From Patescibacteria group bacterium (GTDB lineage: Bacteria > Patescibacteriota > Microgenomatia > UBA1400 > PJMF01): a stretch of 27,309 nucleotides of DNA. The notes under the pieces were generated by a model that did not search any database, was not told where the DNA came from, and saw only the letters and a program-made list of their open reading frames with translations. Position 1 is the first letter of the stretch. Each line of letters starts with the position of its first letter. The DNA is taken from the NCBI GenBank assembly GCA_018813375.1, contig JAHJBU010000046.1, forward strand, positions 1-27,309, in the 5' to 3' direction. Position numbers and translations under genes: made by a program. Shown in pieces: positions 13,227 through 21,215 of this stretch.

Positions 13227-14915
13227 ATGATAAAAAAACTCCCATCACTCATAGCTACCATCATCTCACTACTATTAATTCTACTAGGGACAGTCGGACT
13301 AATAGCTTTACAAAAACCCCTAAGAGAAGAATCTCAAGATATTAGAAAAGATGCCTCAGTCACTGGTGGACAGGTGATTGTGAGTGGTTCTCCTAGTTCT
13401 GGCAGTACGCTAGAGATTGGCACTGCCACAATTGATCTAAAAACCAACACCCAAGGGGTTCAAACTGATGGCGTGCAATTAGTATTTAATATTATTACAA
13501 ATACTTTAGGTGGCACACCTTCTATCTCCGTGCTTTCAGGCTCTGGATTACAATCTGCTTATCAGCAAGTGGAGCAAACTGGTGATGGATATTTAATATC
13601 AGTTATTGCCTTACCTGCACAAATTAATCAAACTTTTTCTTCTACCTCAGCTACCACTATTGCCCAGATTAGTCTACCAATTGCTCAAGCTGGAAATGTT
13701 GAGATTAGTTTTGACCGTGAAAAATCAAAATCAATTATTCACGATACCAATCCACCACAAGATGCCCTTAATCATGTGGATGCTTTAAACTTTACAGTAG
13801 TAAGTAGCGATGATAATAATGACGATGATGATAATGACAGTGATGATGATAATAATGACGGCGACAATGATGACACTAGCGATGATGGCGATAATGATGC
13901 CAATACTGGCGGTGTGACTGTTAAAGGCTGTAATTTATCATGTGACAGTAATGCAGAGTGTGAAACCAATCATCGTTGCTACAACAATCAATGTCGCTTG
14001 GTAACTAATGTCAGTAGCACTACTTGCCAATCTCAACCAGATCAAGGCCTTAATTTTGGCTGTAATCAATACTGTGCTGACTCTAGAGAATGTGATAGTG
14101 AGTTTTCCTGCTTAGAAAATAAATGTCGCCGATCAGACAACCCGGATGACCAATACTGTCGTGTGCCTAGCTCAACCGTTCAGGCAGATATCACTGCTAG
14201 CTGTGGCACTACGTGTGGCATTAATGCTGATTGTGCCGCCAATCTACGTTGCTACTATGGCTTATGTCGTCTGGCCACGAACCCAAGTAGCACGTCTTGT
14301 TCTGCCACTACTACTAAAACCGTCTCTACTTTGTACACCAAAGAAGTAACTAATAATAAAGGCGGAGATCTAGATGATGAAGAAATAAATCAAGAGACAG
14401 ACCAAGAGGCAACAGACTCTACCCCAGCAGCAATAATTAAACCAACTACTAAACCATCCCCAACCCCATCACCGAGTTTAATACCAGCATTACCTGAAGA
14501 AAAAACTGCTCTAGATGCAGTGATTAATTCATTAAATCAGACTGGTCTACCCGTCAATCTTTTGCCTGTCATTGCTCTTGCAGCTGGTGGTTTGCTTCTT
14601 CTAATAGTCTTAATTCCTAAAATCTTTGGCAATAAAAAGACTCAAGTTTATAAATCACAATCAACTACTACAACCAAAAACGATCAATATGAACAAGAAT
14701 TACAAGCCAAACTTAGTCAGCTTAAAGAGCAAACTCCGCCAATAACGCCCCAGAGACCACCCCAGAAACCAGGCATGTCTCCAGTTCCACCAACTCAACC
14801 ACCAGTTATCAATGAGCCTCCACCTATCAATAGTCAGCCTGCAAGTATGCCTCAGTCGCCCATGATAGATCGGGTTAAAAATAAAGGCATTGTACCTCCA
14901 CGGGCTAGAAATTAA
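13227..14915 (+). CDS. Cohesin-like, cysteine-knot membrane surface protein
   Basis: This 562-residue protein has an N-terminal membrane helix (about 8-28). A cohesin-like beta domain follows (about 42-192), with STLEIGTATIDLKTNT, VQLVFNII and the late TTIAQISLPIAQAGNVEISF then HDTNPPQDALN, typical of cohesin folds. Next are an Asp/Asn-rich linker (about 194-230), three repeats of C-x3-C-x5-C-x5-C-x4-C (starting near 234, 278 and 325), a Thr/Pro stretch, a second membrane helix (about 443-467) and a Pro-rich cytoplasmic tail. It probably displays a dockerin receptor outside the cell. It lies 16 bases after the dockerin gene, so they are one operon. The cohesin call rests on fold pattern only. 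Confidence 0.65.
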   Translation: MIKKLPSLIATIISLLLILLGTVGLIALQKPLREESQDIRKDASVTGGQVIVSGSPSSGSTLEIGTATIDLKTNTQGVQTDGVQLVFNIITNTLGGTPSISVLSGSGLQSAYQQVEQTGDGYLISVIALPAQINQTFSSTSATTIAQISLPIAQAGNVEISFDREKSKSIIHDTNPPQDALNHVDALNFTVVSSDDNNDDDDNDSDDDNNDGDNDDTSDDGDNDANTGGVTVKGCNLSCDSNAECETNHRCYNNQCRLVTNVSSTTCQSQPDQGLNFGCNQYCADSRECDSEFSCLENKCRRSDNPDDQYCRVPSSTVQADITASCGTTCGINADCAANLRCYYGLCRLATNPSSTSCSATTTKTVSTLYTKEVTNNKGGDLDDEEINQETDQEATDSTPAAIIKPTTKPSPTPSPSLIPALPEEKTALDAVINSLNQTGLPVNLLPVIALAAGGLLLLIVLIPKIFGNKKTQVYKSQSTTTTKNDQYEQELQAKLSQLKEQTPPITPQRPPQKPGMSPVPPTQPPVINEPPPINSQPASMPQSPMIDRVKNKGIVPPRARN

Positions 14916-14954
14916 ACCCACTCCAGCATCCTATTCTCATCAGCCTTGCATTCT

Positions 14955-14962
14955 GTTACAAT
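14955..14962 (+). promoter_or_regulatory. Promoter deciding the secE start
   Basis: TGTTACAAT is an extended -10 with TACAAT at 14957-14962. The ATG at 14963 touches the box and cannot be in the transcript, so translation should begin at ATG 14972. Confidence 0.6.
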
Positions 14963-14971
14963 ATGATACTT

Positions 14972-15154
14972 ATGGTCAGCCCCATTGGATACTTTAAAGA
15001 AGTCGTCCGTGAACTAAAAAAAGTCAGCTGGTCCTCCCGAAAGCAAACCGTAAATAAGACCATGCTGGTCATTGCGGTTAGCACTCTGCTTGCAGTTTAT
15101 CTAGGAGGCCTAGACTTATTATTCCAAAAACTGACCGAAGTGTTAATTAAATAA
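14972..15154 (+). CDS. secE: Preprotein translocase subunit SecE
   Basis: This 60-residue protein is a minimal one-helix SecE: the amphipathic segment YFKEVVRELKKVSWSSRKQT is followed by a membrane helix (MLVIAVSTLLAVYLGGLDLLF). It clamps SecY in the Sec channel. The start was chosen from the promoter position; a three-residue longer reading from 14963 is less likely. It heads the secE-nusG-rplK-rplA cluster, the standard bacterial order, and nusG follows 6 bases after its stop. Confidence 0.92.
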   Translation: MVSPIGYFKEVVRELKKVSWSSRKQTVNKTMLVIAVSTLLAVYLGGLDLLFQKLTEVLIK

Positions 15155-15160
15155 AACAAT

Positions 15161-15775
15161 ATGACAGATAGCAAAACACAAACCCCTCCTGAAACCCAAG
15201 AAGTAAAAGTTGATAATCCTAACTTAGTGGTCATCTCTGATGTTGAAAATGAGAAAGCCCGCTGGTATGTAGTTCACACTTATTCCGGACACGAAAATAA
15301 AGTCGCTGAAACTCTTAAACAAAGAGCCGAAACTTTAAACTTAACTCACAAGGTTCTTAAAATTCTCGTTCCTACTCAAGAAAAAATCCAGATTAAACGC
15401 GGTCAGCGTAAAACTATACGAGAGAAAATCTTTCCTGGCTACATGCTGGTTTATTTAGAACTGACTGATAGCTCTTGGCTAGCAGTACGTACTACCTCTG
15501 GCGTGACTGGTTTTGTTGGCATTGGTAGTAAACCCACTGCTCTGGCTAAGCACGAAGTAGAAACTATTCAAAAATATATTAGCCAAGGTGCGCCACAGTA
15601 CAAGGCTGAATATGTAGAGGGCGAAGCAGTTAAAATCACCGATGGTCCTTTTAACGAATTTTTGGGCACCGTACAATCAATTGATGAGGATAAAGGTAAA
15701 GTTGAAGTATTGGTAAGTATCTTCGGTCGTGAAACACCAGTGGAGCTTGACTTCTTGCAAGTACAAAAAGTTTGA
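15161..15775 (+). CDS. nusG: Transcription termination/antitermination factor NusG
   Basis: This 204-residue protein has a flexible acidic N-terminus (about 1-33), the NGN domain starting RWYVVHTYSGHENKVAETLK with FPGYMLVYLEL and TSGVTGFVG, and a C-terminal KOW domain with VKITDGPFNEFLGTVQSIDE. NusG rides on RNA polymerase and links it to Rho or the ribosome. The gene closely follows secE. Its TGA stop is part of the extended -10 TGATATAAT that likely drives rplK. Confidence 0.95.
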   Translation: MTDSKTQTPPETQEVKVDNPNLVVISDVENEKARWYVVHTYSGHENKVAETLKQRAETLNLTHKVLKILVPTQEKIQIKRGQRKTIREKIFPGYMLVYLELTDSSWLAVRTTSGVTGFVGIGSKPTALAKHEVETIQKYISQGAPQYKAEYVEGEAVKITDGPFNEFLGTVQSIDEDKGKVEVLVSIFGRETPVELDFLQVQKV

Positions 15776-15781
15776 TATAAT
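15773..15781 (+). promoter_or_regulatory. Extended -10 overlapping the nusG stop
   Basis: TGATATAAT uses the nusG TGA as the TG element. TTGCAA (15755-15760) is a possible -35 at 15 bases. The box ends 11 bases before the rplK ATG. Confidence 0.5.
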
Positions 15782-15792
15782 CCAAAGTTCTT

Positions 15793-16221
15793 ATGGCAAA
15801 AATAAAAAAAGTTAAAAAAATTATTAGATTAAATCTACCTGCGGGTACAGCTACTCCTGCTCCTCCAGTTGGTCCTATTTTAGGCCAAGCGGGTATTAAC
15901 ATGATGGATTTTATCAAACAATATAATGATCGCACTCAAGATAAGCGCGGTCAAATTATTCCTGCAGAGCTCACAGTTTATCAAGACAGCAGTTTTACTT
16001 TTGAGCTTAAACTACCTCCAGTTTCAGCCATGATAAAACAAGTCTTAAAACTTAAATCTGGCTCACAAAAACCCGGAGTTGATTCAGCTGGCAGTATTAC
16101 TAAAGCTCAGATAAAAGAAATTGCGCAAAAAAAACTACCTGACCTTAACACAAATGATCTAGAAGCAGCCATGCGATGTGTTGAAGGCTCAGCTAAAAGC
16201 ATGGGTATAGATATAATATAA
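15793..16221 (+). CDS. rplK: Ribosomal protein uL11
   Basis: This 142-residue protein is uL11, part of the L7/L12 stalk base and GTPase-associated centre. It has IIRLNLPAGTATPAPPVGPI, LGQAGINMMDFIKQYNDRT and the C-terminal rRNA-binding domain with PGVDSAGSITKAQIKEIAQK and MRCVEGSAKSMGIDI. Length is normal. It lies 17 bases after nusG and 23 bases before rplA, with an internal promoter upstream. Confidence 0.97.
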   Translation: MAKIKKVKKIIRLNLPAGTATPAPPVGPILGQAGINMMDFIKQYNDRTQDKRGQIIPAELTVYQDSSFTFELKLPPVSAMIKQVLKLKSGSQKPGVDSAGSITKAQIKEIAQKKLPDLNTNDLEAAMRCVEGSAKSMGIDII

Positions 16222-16244
16222 TCACTACTTATATAAGGAACAAC

Positions 16245-16955
16245 ATGGGACAAAAAAAGAACACTGATATGTCGATGGAAAACACCGTGATTAAAGTGGT
16301 GGAAGCTCCAGAAGCAAGTGGTGTAACTGAAAAACCAAAAATAAAAAAAACTATACAAAAGAAAACTCGCAGTCAAAAATATAAAGCCGTGCGATCTCAA
16401 GTAGACAAAACTCGTCAATACGATCCCTTTTCCGCGATTGAACTAATTAAAAAACTCTCTTACTCCAGCTTTACTGGCACTATTGTTGCCCACATAACTT
16501 TAACAGATAAATTTCAGAATGAAAAAGCAAAGCTCCAGTTTCCCCACTCTACTGGCCAAAGCTTAAAAATAGTAATAGCTGATGACAAAGTCTTAAAAAA
16601 CATCGAAGCTGGCAAGATTGATTTTGATGTCTTACTCGCCACTCCAGATATGATGCCAAAACTAGCCAAGCTAGCAAAAGTTTTGGGTCCACGCGGTCTA
16701 ATGCCAAACCCCAAGCAAGGTACTCTGACTGCAAAACCAGAAGAAAAGAAAAAAGAACTTGAATCAGGCAAAATCACTGTTGGTACACAACGCAAAGCAC
16801 CATTGGTCCATGTGGTTATCGGCAACACTCTGATGGAAACCAAACAACTTCAAGAAAATCTCCAAACTTTACTCTCTGCTTTTAAAGGCAAGATCCAAAA
16901 TGCTAGCCTAGCAGCAACCATGAGCCCTGGGATCAAGTTAAAAGTTGAAGATTAA
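16245..16955 (+). CDS. rplA: Ribosomal protein uL1
   Basis: This 236-residue protein is uL1 of the L1 stalk. VLGPRGLMPNPKQGTLTAKP is the family signature, with ITVGTQRKAPLVHVVIGN and the end LAATMSPGIKLKVED. About 50 residues at the N-terminus are a Lys-rich, low-complexity extension before the conserved SQVDKTRQYDPFSAIELIKK. An AAGGA site precedes ATG. In most bacteria rplJ follows at once; here the gene instead meets the vapC gene tail to tail, the two stop codons sharing TTAA. Confidence 0.96.
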   Translation: MGQKKNTDMSMENTVIKVVEAPEASGVTEKPKIKKTIQKKTRSQKYKAVRSQVDKTRQYDPFSAIELIKKLSYSSFTGTIVAHITLTDKFQNEKAKLQFPHSTGQSLKIVIADDKVLKNIEAGKIDFDVLLATPDMMPKLAKLAKVLGPRGLMPNPKQGTLTAKPEEKKKELESGKITVGTQRKAPLVHVVIGNTLMETKQLQENLQTLLSAFKGKIQNASLAATMSPGIKLKVED

Positions 16956-17350
16956 GCTTTAAAAACTTTAGGTTGCCAAATTTTTAATCCTGGAATATTT
17001 TCAAAATGTTTAGTGTTAAGTGTAGCCAATTGCGCGTTATGTTCTAAAGCTGTAGCAGCGATGAGGGCGTCTGGCAAATCGGTATTATGTTTTCGTCTAA
17101 TTTCGCCAGCCTTCTTAGCAATTTTTAAAGAAACATCAATGACTTCAAACTTCTCAAATAAAATTTTCCCTTCTTCCCTATTAGCTTTAAAATTCATGGA
17201 TTTACCAGCCCAATACTCTGCTACTACCACCACCGACACAAATAATTTAGCCTTGTCATGAGATGCTAACCGCAGAACTTCTTTAAAAACACCTTCACCC
17301 GTGCGGCTCATTTCAATAAAAACTGAGGTATCTGCAAAAAAAGTTTTCAT
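16952..17350 (-). CDS. vapC: VapC-type PIN-domain toxin
   Basis: This 132-residue protein is a PIN ribonuclease: FFADTSVFIEM holds the first acidic residue, VVVVAEYWAGK the Glu, and LPDALIAATALEHNAQLATL the later Asp, ending with LNTKHFENIPGLKIW. All acidic positions look present, so RNase activity is expected. I start at ATG 17350, two bases after the antitoxin stop. The TAA stop overlaps that of rplA (TTAA), so the module was inserted or fixed exactly against the ribosomal operon. Confidence 0.88.
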   Translation of the reverse strand: MKTFFADTSVFIEMSRTGEGVFKEVLRLASHDKAKLFVSVVVVAEYWAGKSMNFKANREEGKILFEKFEVIDVSLKIAKKAGEIRRKHNTDLPDALIAATALEHNAQLATLNTKHFENIPGLKIWQPKVFKA

Positions 17351-17352
17351 AT

Positions 17353-17634
17353 TTACCAATCAGGAAACCTAGGCTTGTTAAAACCTGCTCTAATTTGCTT
17401 GTAATCCTCCACATCTTTATCGGTCAAAAATGGTTTAAAATTCTCCAGTCTTTTCATATATTCATCCCAATCAACTTTTTTCTCTACTGGCGGCACGATT
17501 CTAGCCATCTCTTTGCCGTTTTTTGTCAGCACAGTTTGTGTACCGTGATAATAAGCGGCATTTATTAGCTCAAAAAATTGCGTTCTAGCAATAGTTGCGG
17601 TCATAGTTTGTGTTTTTTTGTTTTTACTTTTCAT
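17353..17634 (-). CDS. vapB: Phd/YefM-type antitoxin
   Basis: This protein of about 93 residues has the Phd/YefM start TATIARTQFFELINAAYYHG and TVLTKNGKEMARIVPP, a DNA-binding domain of about 50 residues. A charged toxin-binding tail follows (WDEYMKRLENFKPFLTDKDV). It neutralises the PIN toxin encoded next and probably represses the operon. An inverted repeat ACACT/AGTGT (17642-17646 and 17661-17665) just upstream is a possible operator. The start may be at MKSKNK (17634) or MTATIA (17604). Confidence 0.85.
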   Translation of the reverse strand: MKSKNKKTQTMTATIARTQFFELINAAYYHGTQTVLTKNGKEMARIVPPVEKKVDWDEYMKRLENFKPFLTDKDVEDYKQIRAGFNKPRFPDW

Positions 17635-17783
17635 AAGTTTAACACTCAATAATTACAGGAAGTGTGATAAGTTAGCCCCAATTTTCCTACACTCTTTTTG
17701 CAAAATTATTGCACGGGCTATTTACAAAAAAGTAATATGTACGTAGTGTACATTTAAATAAAATTAAAGTCAATATCTTAGCA

Positions 17784-19127
17784 TCATTTTTCTAACAGCT
17801 CAAAAAACCGCGACACTAAATACAATGGAATTGATAATAACTGGTAGTTTTTGTGATCAAAAATCAGCTCTTCTTTCATCAAATGCCCAGTGTGAAATCT
17901 AACTAATTGGTGATCAACCACCTTATCTGCAAATACAAAAAGAGACCTTAGTTTACCTGCTGAACCAGACTTAACTTCGATCCCTATGATCTTCCCTTGG
18001 TGGGCAAAACAAAAATCAACTTCTGCAGCACTAATTTCTTTACCGGGTGACCAATAATTAAGCTTAACTTTAGCATTTACCCCCTGAGCAATCAAATTTT
18101 GCCCTACTACTTGTTCTACGATTCTACCCTTAAAAATATCAGCTAGTTTATGTTTAGTAAAAATATAGTCTTGAATACAAGACTGAAAATTAACTAAGCC
18201 CACATCGAGAAAAACCATCTTCTTTGGTCTATAAAGCTGAGAAACAACTGGCAAACGTATGGATTTAGTCGCCGTTACTTGAGTTAGTAACATTACCTGT
18301 TCTAAACTCCTAAATGCTGGTCCTATTTCTTTATTACTGGAGCGAGTCCCAGCAAAATTACTGTACTTATAAATTTGACCAGCTACTGTATGCGCGTTGA
18401 GTAAAACATGATCTAAGTATTGCGCATCACTATTGATCGCATACTTTAAAATATCATCAGCATAACTAGTTATAATATCTGAAAAAACCTGATTTATCTG
18501 AGCTAAGTCTGTAGATTGTGTATACTGTGCTACTATTTCTGGCATCCCTCCCACTAACATATACTTTTGAAAATGGTCCAAAGCTAGTTGATGAATATTC
18601 GCCGAAACTCCCTCTCCAAAAGAGAGTTGTTTTAAAACTAGAAGTAATTCTTGCTCCCCCATCGCTTCTAAATACTCAAAAAAATCTAGTGGATACATAT
18701 AAGCGTAACTCACTCTACCAACTGGGATGGAAGGCTTCTTTTGCTCAATCATTTTCTCTAGTAAAGACCCAGCTGCAATCACATGTAAATCTGGATAGTC
18801 TTCATAAAAAAAGCGTAATAGTTCTAATAAGTTAGGACAGTTTTGAATTTCATCAATAAAAATCAGCGTATCCCCAGCGGTAATCTTAATTCTTTTATCT
18901 ACCCTGACTGACCTAACAAACTCATCTACACTCGCGACTTGAGAGTAAAAATTACGTTGCAAAACTTGTTCTAGATTTAACTGCACAAATTTTGTGTAAT
19001 TTTTTTTGGCAAAAAGCTCCACGACTGAAGTCTTACCCACCTGACGTGCTCCTCGTAAAATCAGCGGTTTTCTTTGAGATGAATCTTTCCACTTAGCTAA
19101 ATTATTTAAAATTTTACGATTAAACAT
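17784..19127 (-). CDS. AAA+ ATPase with DUF4143/nuclease-like C-terminus
   Basis: This 447-residue protein belongs to the AAA_14/DUF4143 ATPases. It has Walker A GARQVGKTS, Walker B TLIFIDEIQNCPNLL, the sensor-like VIAAGSLLEKM, a winged-helix linker and a PD-(D/E)xK-like C-terminal motif (AEVDFCFAHQGKIIGIEVKSG region). Such proteins are common in archaea and CPR; their role is unclear, with mobile DNA or toxin-like functions suggested. I start it at ATG 19127 (MFNRKILNN), as the upstream 24 codons are not protein-like. A hairpin ACCATT/AATGGT lies upstream near 19163-19177. The gene follows thrS on the same strand. Confidence 0.8.
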   Translation of the reverse strand: MFNRKILNNLAKWKDSSQRKPLILRGARQVGKTSVVELFAKKNYTKFVQLNLEQVLQRNFYSQVASVDEFVRSVRVDKRIKITAGDTLIFIDEIQNCPNLLELLRFFYEDYPDLHVIAAGSLLEKMIEQKKPSIPVGRVSYAYMYPLDFFEYLEAMGEQELLLVLKQLSFGEGVSANIHQLALDHFQKYMLVGGMPEIVAQYTQSTDLAQINQVFSDIITSYADDILKYAINSDAQYLDHVLLNAHTVAGQIYKYSNFAGTRSSNKEIGPAFRSLEQVMLLTQVTATKSIRLPVVSQLYRPKKMVFLDVGLVNFQSCIQDYIFTKHKLADIFKGRIVEQVVGQNLIAQGVNAKVKLNYWSPGKEISAAEVDFCFAHQGKIIGIEVKSGSAGKLRSLFVFADKVVDHQLVRFHTGHLMKEELIFDHKNYQLLSIPLYLVSRFFELLEK

Positions 19128-19217
19128 ATTTTCCCAAATAAGTGCCAGTTTTGGCATTATTACCATTAACAATGGTACCAGTTTTAGAAAAATAGTCAAA
19201 CTCAGAAACCAAAAAAA

Positions 19218-21053
19218 TTACTTCCTTTTTTGTACTTCTATTTGCAACTTCTCCACAAACTCTAAAACCCCCATTACTTCCTGCTTTTGCCCATCGCGCG
19301 CTCGTACTGCAACCAAATCATCCTGCATTTCTTTATCACCAACCACAGCCATATAAGGCACTTGCTCCAGCTGGGCATCACGAATTTTAGCCGAAAGTGT
19401 TTCACTACGATCATCTAGCTCAACCCGAATATTTTTATCCAATAACTGAGCTACTATTTTTTGAGCATACGTAACATTGCGATCAGTAATAGGCAATAAT
19501 TTAACCTGAACAGGTGCGTACCAAAGTGGAAACTTACCAGCATGATGCTCAATTAAGAAAGCAAAAAAGCGTTCAAATGAACCCACTAATGCACGGTGAA
19601 TTACAAAGGGTCTCTCTTTTTGACCATCGCTATTAACGTACTCCAGCTCAAATCTCTCTGGTAAATTAAAGTCAACTTGAATAGTTGAGATCGAATCTTC
19701 TTTGCCAAAAACATTTACTGCTTGCACGTCAAGCTTGGGACCATAAAAAGCTGCATCTCCCACTATACTTTCATACTCTACGCCTGCCTCATCAAGAATC
19801 TCACGCATGGTATTTTCCATTTTTTCCCAATCTTTGCGACTGCCACAGAATGAGTATTTATCATCTTTTGGATCAGATAAAGACAAACGGAAAGTATATT
19901 TATCAAAACCTACATCTTTGTAAAAAATATCTAGCATTTCCATTACTTCTCTAAACTGATCTTTTAACTGTGCTGCGGTACAAAAAATATGGGCATCATT
20001 TTGAGTCATACCCCGCACACGCTGCAAACCATGAAGCTCGCCAGATTTCTCGTAACGATAAACTGTACCCAATTCGCCTAATTTAAGCGGTAGATCCTTG
20101 TAACTTCGAGGTTTTCTCTTATAAACCATCATCCCTGCCGGACAGTTCATGGGTTTGAGATAATATTTTTCATCATCAAACTCTATTGGTGGGTACATTG
20201 AGTCTGCATAAAAATCCAGATGGCCTGATTTTTTAAATAGTACATTGCGGTTAATATGAGGTGTTAATATATGCGCATAACCATACTTGCGCTCCAACCA
20301 AATCATGTAATCTTCTATGGCTCGGCGCATGGCATAGCCTTTTGGCAGCCAAACTGGTAGACCCTGACCAATCTCAGGAAAGATCTCAAATAACTCCATC
20401 TGTTTGCCAATGCGATGATGATTTCTTTTTTCAGCCTCTGCCAACATTTCTAAATGTTTGTCTAGCTCTTTTTGGCTAAAAAATGCTGTGCCATAAATAC
20501 GAGTCAGCATCTTGTTTTTTTCATCACCATGCCAATAAGCACCAGCTACAGAAAGAAGTTTAAAGGCCTTGACCTGACCAGTTGAAGCCACATGAGGCCC
20601 GGCACATAAATCCACCGTGGCGCGCTGCGACCCTGGCTCTCCGCTCCAGTAAATAGTGACCATTTCACCTTTGGTTTCAATAGTGTCTACCCATTCTAAT
20701 TTGTAGGGATTACCAGCGAATAGTTCTCGGGCTGCTCCCACAGTAATTTCTTTTTCTATCATAGGTAGATCAAGATCAATAATCTCCTGCATCTTAGCTT
20801 CAATCTTAGGGAAGTCCTCAGCTGAGATTTTGACCTCACCACCATCGAAGTCAAAGTAGAAACCATCTTCGGTGGCCGGACCCATGGCTAACTGAATACT
20901 GGGGTAAAGTTCTTTGACAGCCTGGTGCAAAACGTGTTCAGCAGTGTGACGCAACTTCCACAGATCAGATTTTTCTGCCTTAAGTTTTGCTTGTTTGTAC
21001 CCCAGGGCACCTTCTCTGGCTTCGCCATTCACCTTGTTTTGTTTATTTGACAT
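19218..21053 (-). CDS. thrS: Threonyl-tRNA synthetase, TGS-less
   Basis: This 611-residue enzyme charges tRNA-Thr. It starts at the editing domain (LRHTAEHVLHQAVKELYP; later VDLCAGPHVASTGQVKAFKL) and lacks the N-terminal TGS domain of most ThrRS. The class II core is complete: motif 2 YRYEKSGELHGLQRVRGM; zinc ligands in MNCPAGM, DAHIF and VIHRALVGS; motif 3 HRALVGSFERFFAFLIEH. The anticodon-binding domain ends the protein (VKLLPITDRNVTYAQKIVAQ). Two tRNA-Thr genes are elsewhere in the window. The upstream leader is a predicted Thr attenuator, so expression should rise when charged tRNA-Thr is scarce. Confidence 0.96.
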   Translation of the reverse strand: MSNKQNKVNGEAREGALGYKQAKLKAEKSDLWKLRHTAEHVLHQAVKELYPSIQLAMGPATEDGFYFDFDGGEVKISAEDFPKIEAKMQEIIDLDLPMIEKEITVGAARELFAGNPYKLEWVDTIETKGEMVTIYWSGEPGSQRATVDLCAGPHVASTGQVKAFKLLSVAGAYWHGDEKNKMLTRIYGTAFFSQKELDKHLEMLAEAEKRNHHRIGKQMELFEIFPEIGQGLPVWLPKGYAMRRAIEDYMIWLERKYGYAHILTPHINRNVLFKKSGHLDFYADSMYPPIEFDDEKYYLKPMNCPAGMMVYKRKPRSYKDLPLKLGELGTVYRYEKSGELHGLQRVRGMTQNDAHIFCTAAQLKDQFREVMEMLDIFYKDVGFDKYTFRLSLSDPKDDKYSFCGSRKDWEKMENTMREILDEAGVEYESIVGDAAFYGPKLDVQAVNVFGKEDSISTIQVDFNLPERFELEYVNSDGQKERPFVIHRALVGSFERFFAFLIEHHAGKFPLWYAPVQVKLLPITDRNVTYAQKIVAQLLDKNIRVELDDRSETLSAKIRDAQLEQVPYMAVVGDKEMQDDLVAVRARDGQKQEVMGVLEFVEKLQIEVQKRK

Positions 21054-21088
21054 ATTTAATTAACTTTCTTTTTTAATTGTACTTCAAT

Positions 21089-21113
21089 AAAAAACCCCCG
21101 TCGAGGCGGGGAT
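21089..21113 (-). terminator. Attenuator terminator before thrS
   Basis: Minus strand CCCCG-CCTCGA-CGGGG followed by GTTTTTT, 35-60 bases before the thrS start. Its 5' arm can instead pair with upstream TGAGGTGG (CCGCCTCG), an 8-bp antiterminator including G-U pairs. Confidence 0.8.
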
Positions 21114-21155
21114 TGTAGTTTCAAACCACGACCACCTCACCCCTAGGGGTTGGTA
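21114..21155 (-). promoter_or_regulatory. Attenuator pause hairpin and antiterminator
   Basis: The minus strand segment ACCACCACTACC (inside the leader ORF) pairs with GGTGGTCGTGGT downstream, 12 pairs with one mismatch and one G-U, with CCCC/GGGG nested inside. A ribosome stalled on the Thr codons would cover the first arm and free TGAGGTGG to pair with the terminator's 5' arm. Confidence 0.7.
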
Positions 21156-21190
21156 GTGGTGGTAATAATTGAGTTTAAAAAAATTTTCAT
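21143..21190 (-). CDS. Threonine leader peptide of thrS
   Basis: This 15-residue frame, MKIFLNSIITTTTNP, has four consecutive Thr codons (ACC ACC ACT ACC) and ends in TAG within a hairpin. It is built like the leader of amino-acid operons under ribosome-mediated attenuation, such as the E. coli thr leader, which is also Thr-rich. A TGTTATACT promoter lies just upstream and a terminator just downstream. Low charged tRNA-Thr would stall the ribosome here and let transcription enter thrS. No protein function is expected. Confidence 0.75.
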   Translation of the reverse strand: MKIFLNSIITTTTNP

Positions 21191-21201
21191 ATAAGAGAAA
21201 T

Positions 21202-21210
21202 AGTATAACA
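21202..21210 (-). promoter_or_regulatory. Promoter of the thrS leader
   Basis: Minus strand TGTTATACT (-10 TATACT at 21202-21207) is an extended -10, 11 bases before the leader peptide ATG. It lies immediately after the stop codon of the upstream PIN gene. Confidence 0.65.
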
Positions 21211-21215
21211 TATCT

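Noticed and set aside
14963..14971. SecE starting at the first ATG
   Set aside because: That ATG touches the -10 box and would lie upstream of the transcript start.
21053..21190. T-box riboswitch before thrS
   Set aside because: No T-box sequence or specifier stem is visible; a Thr leader peptide with alternative hairpins explains the region better.
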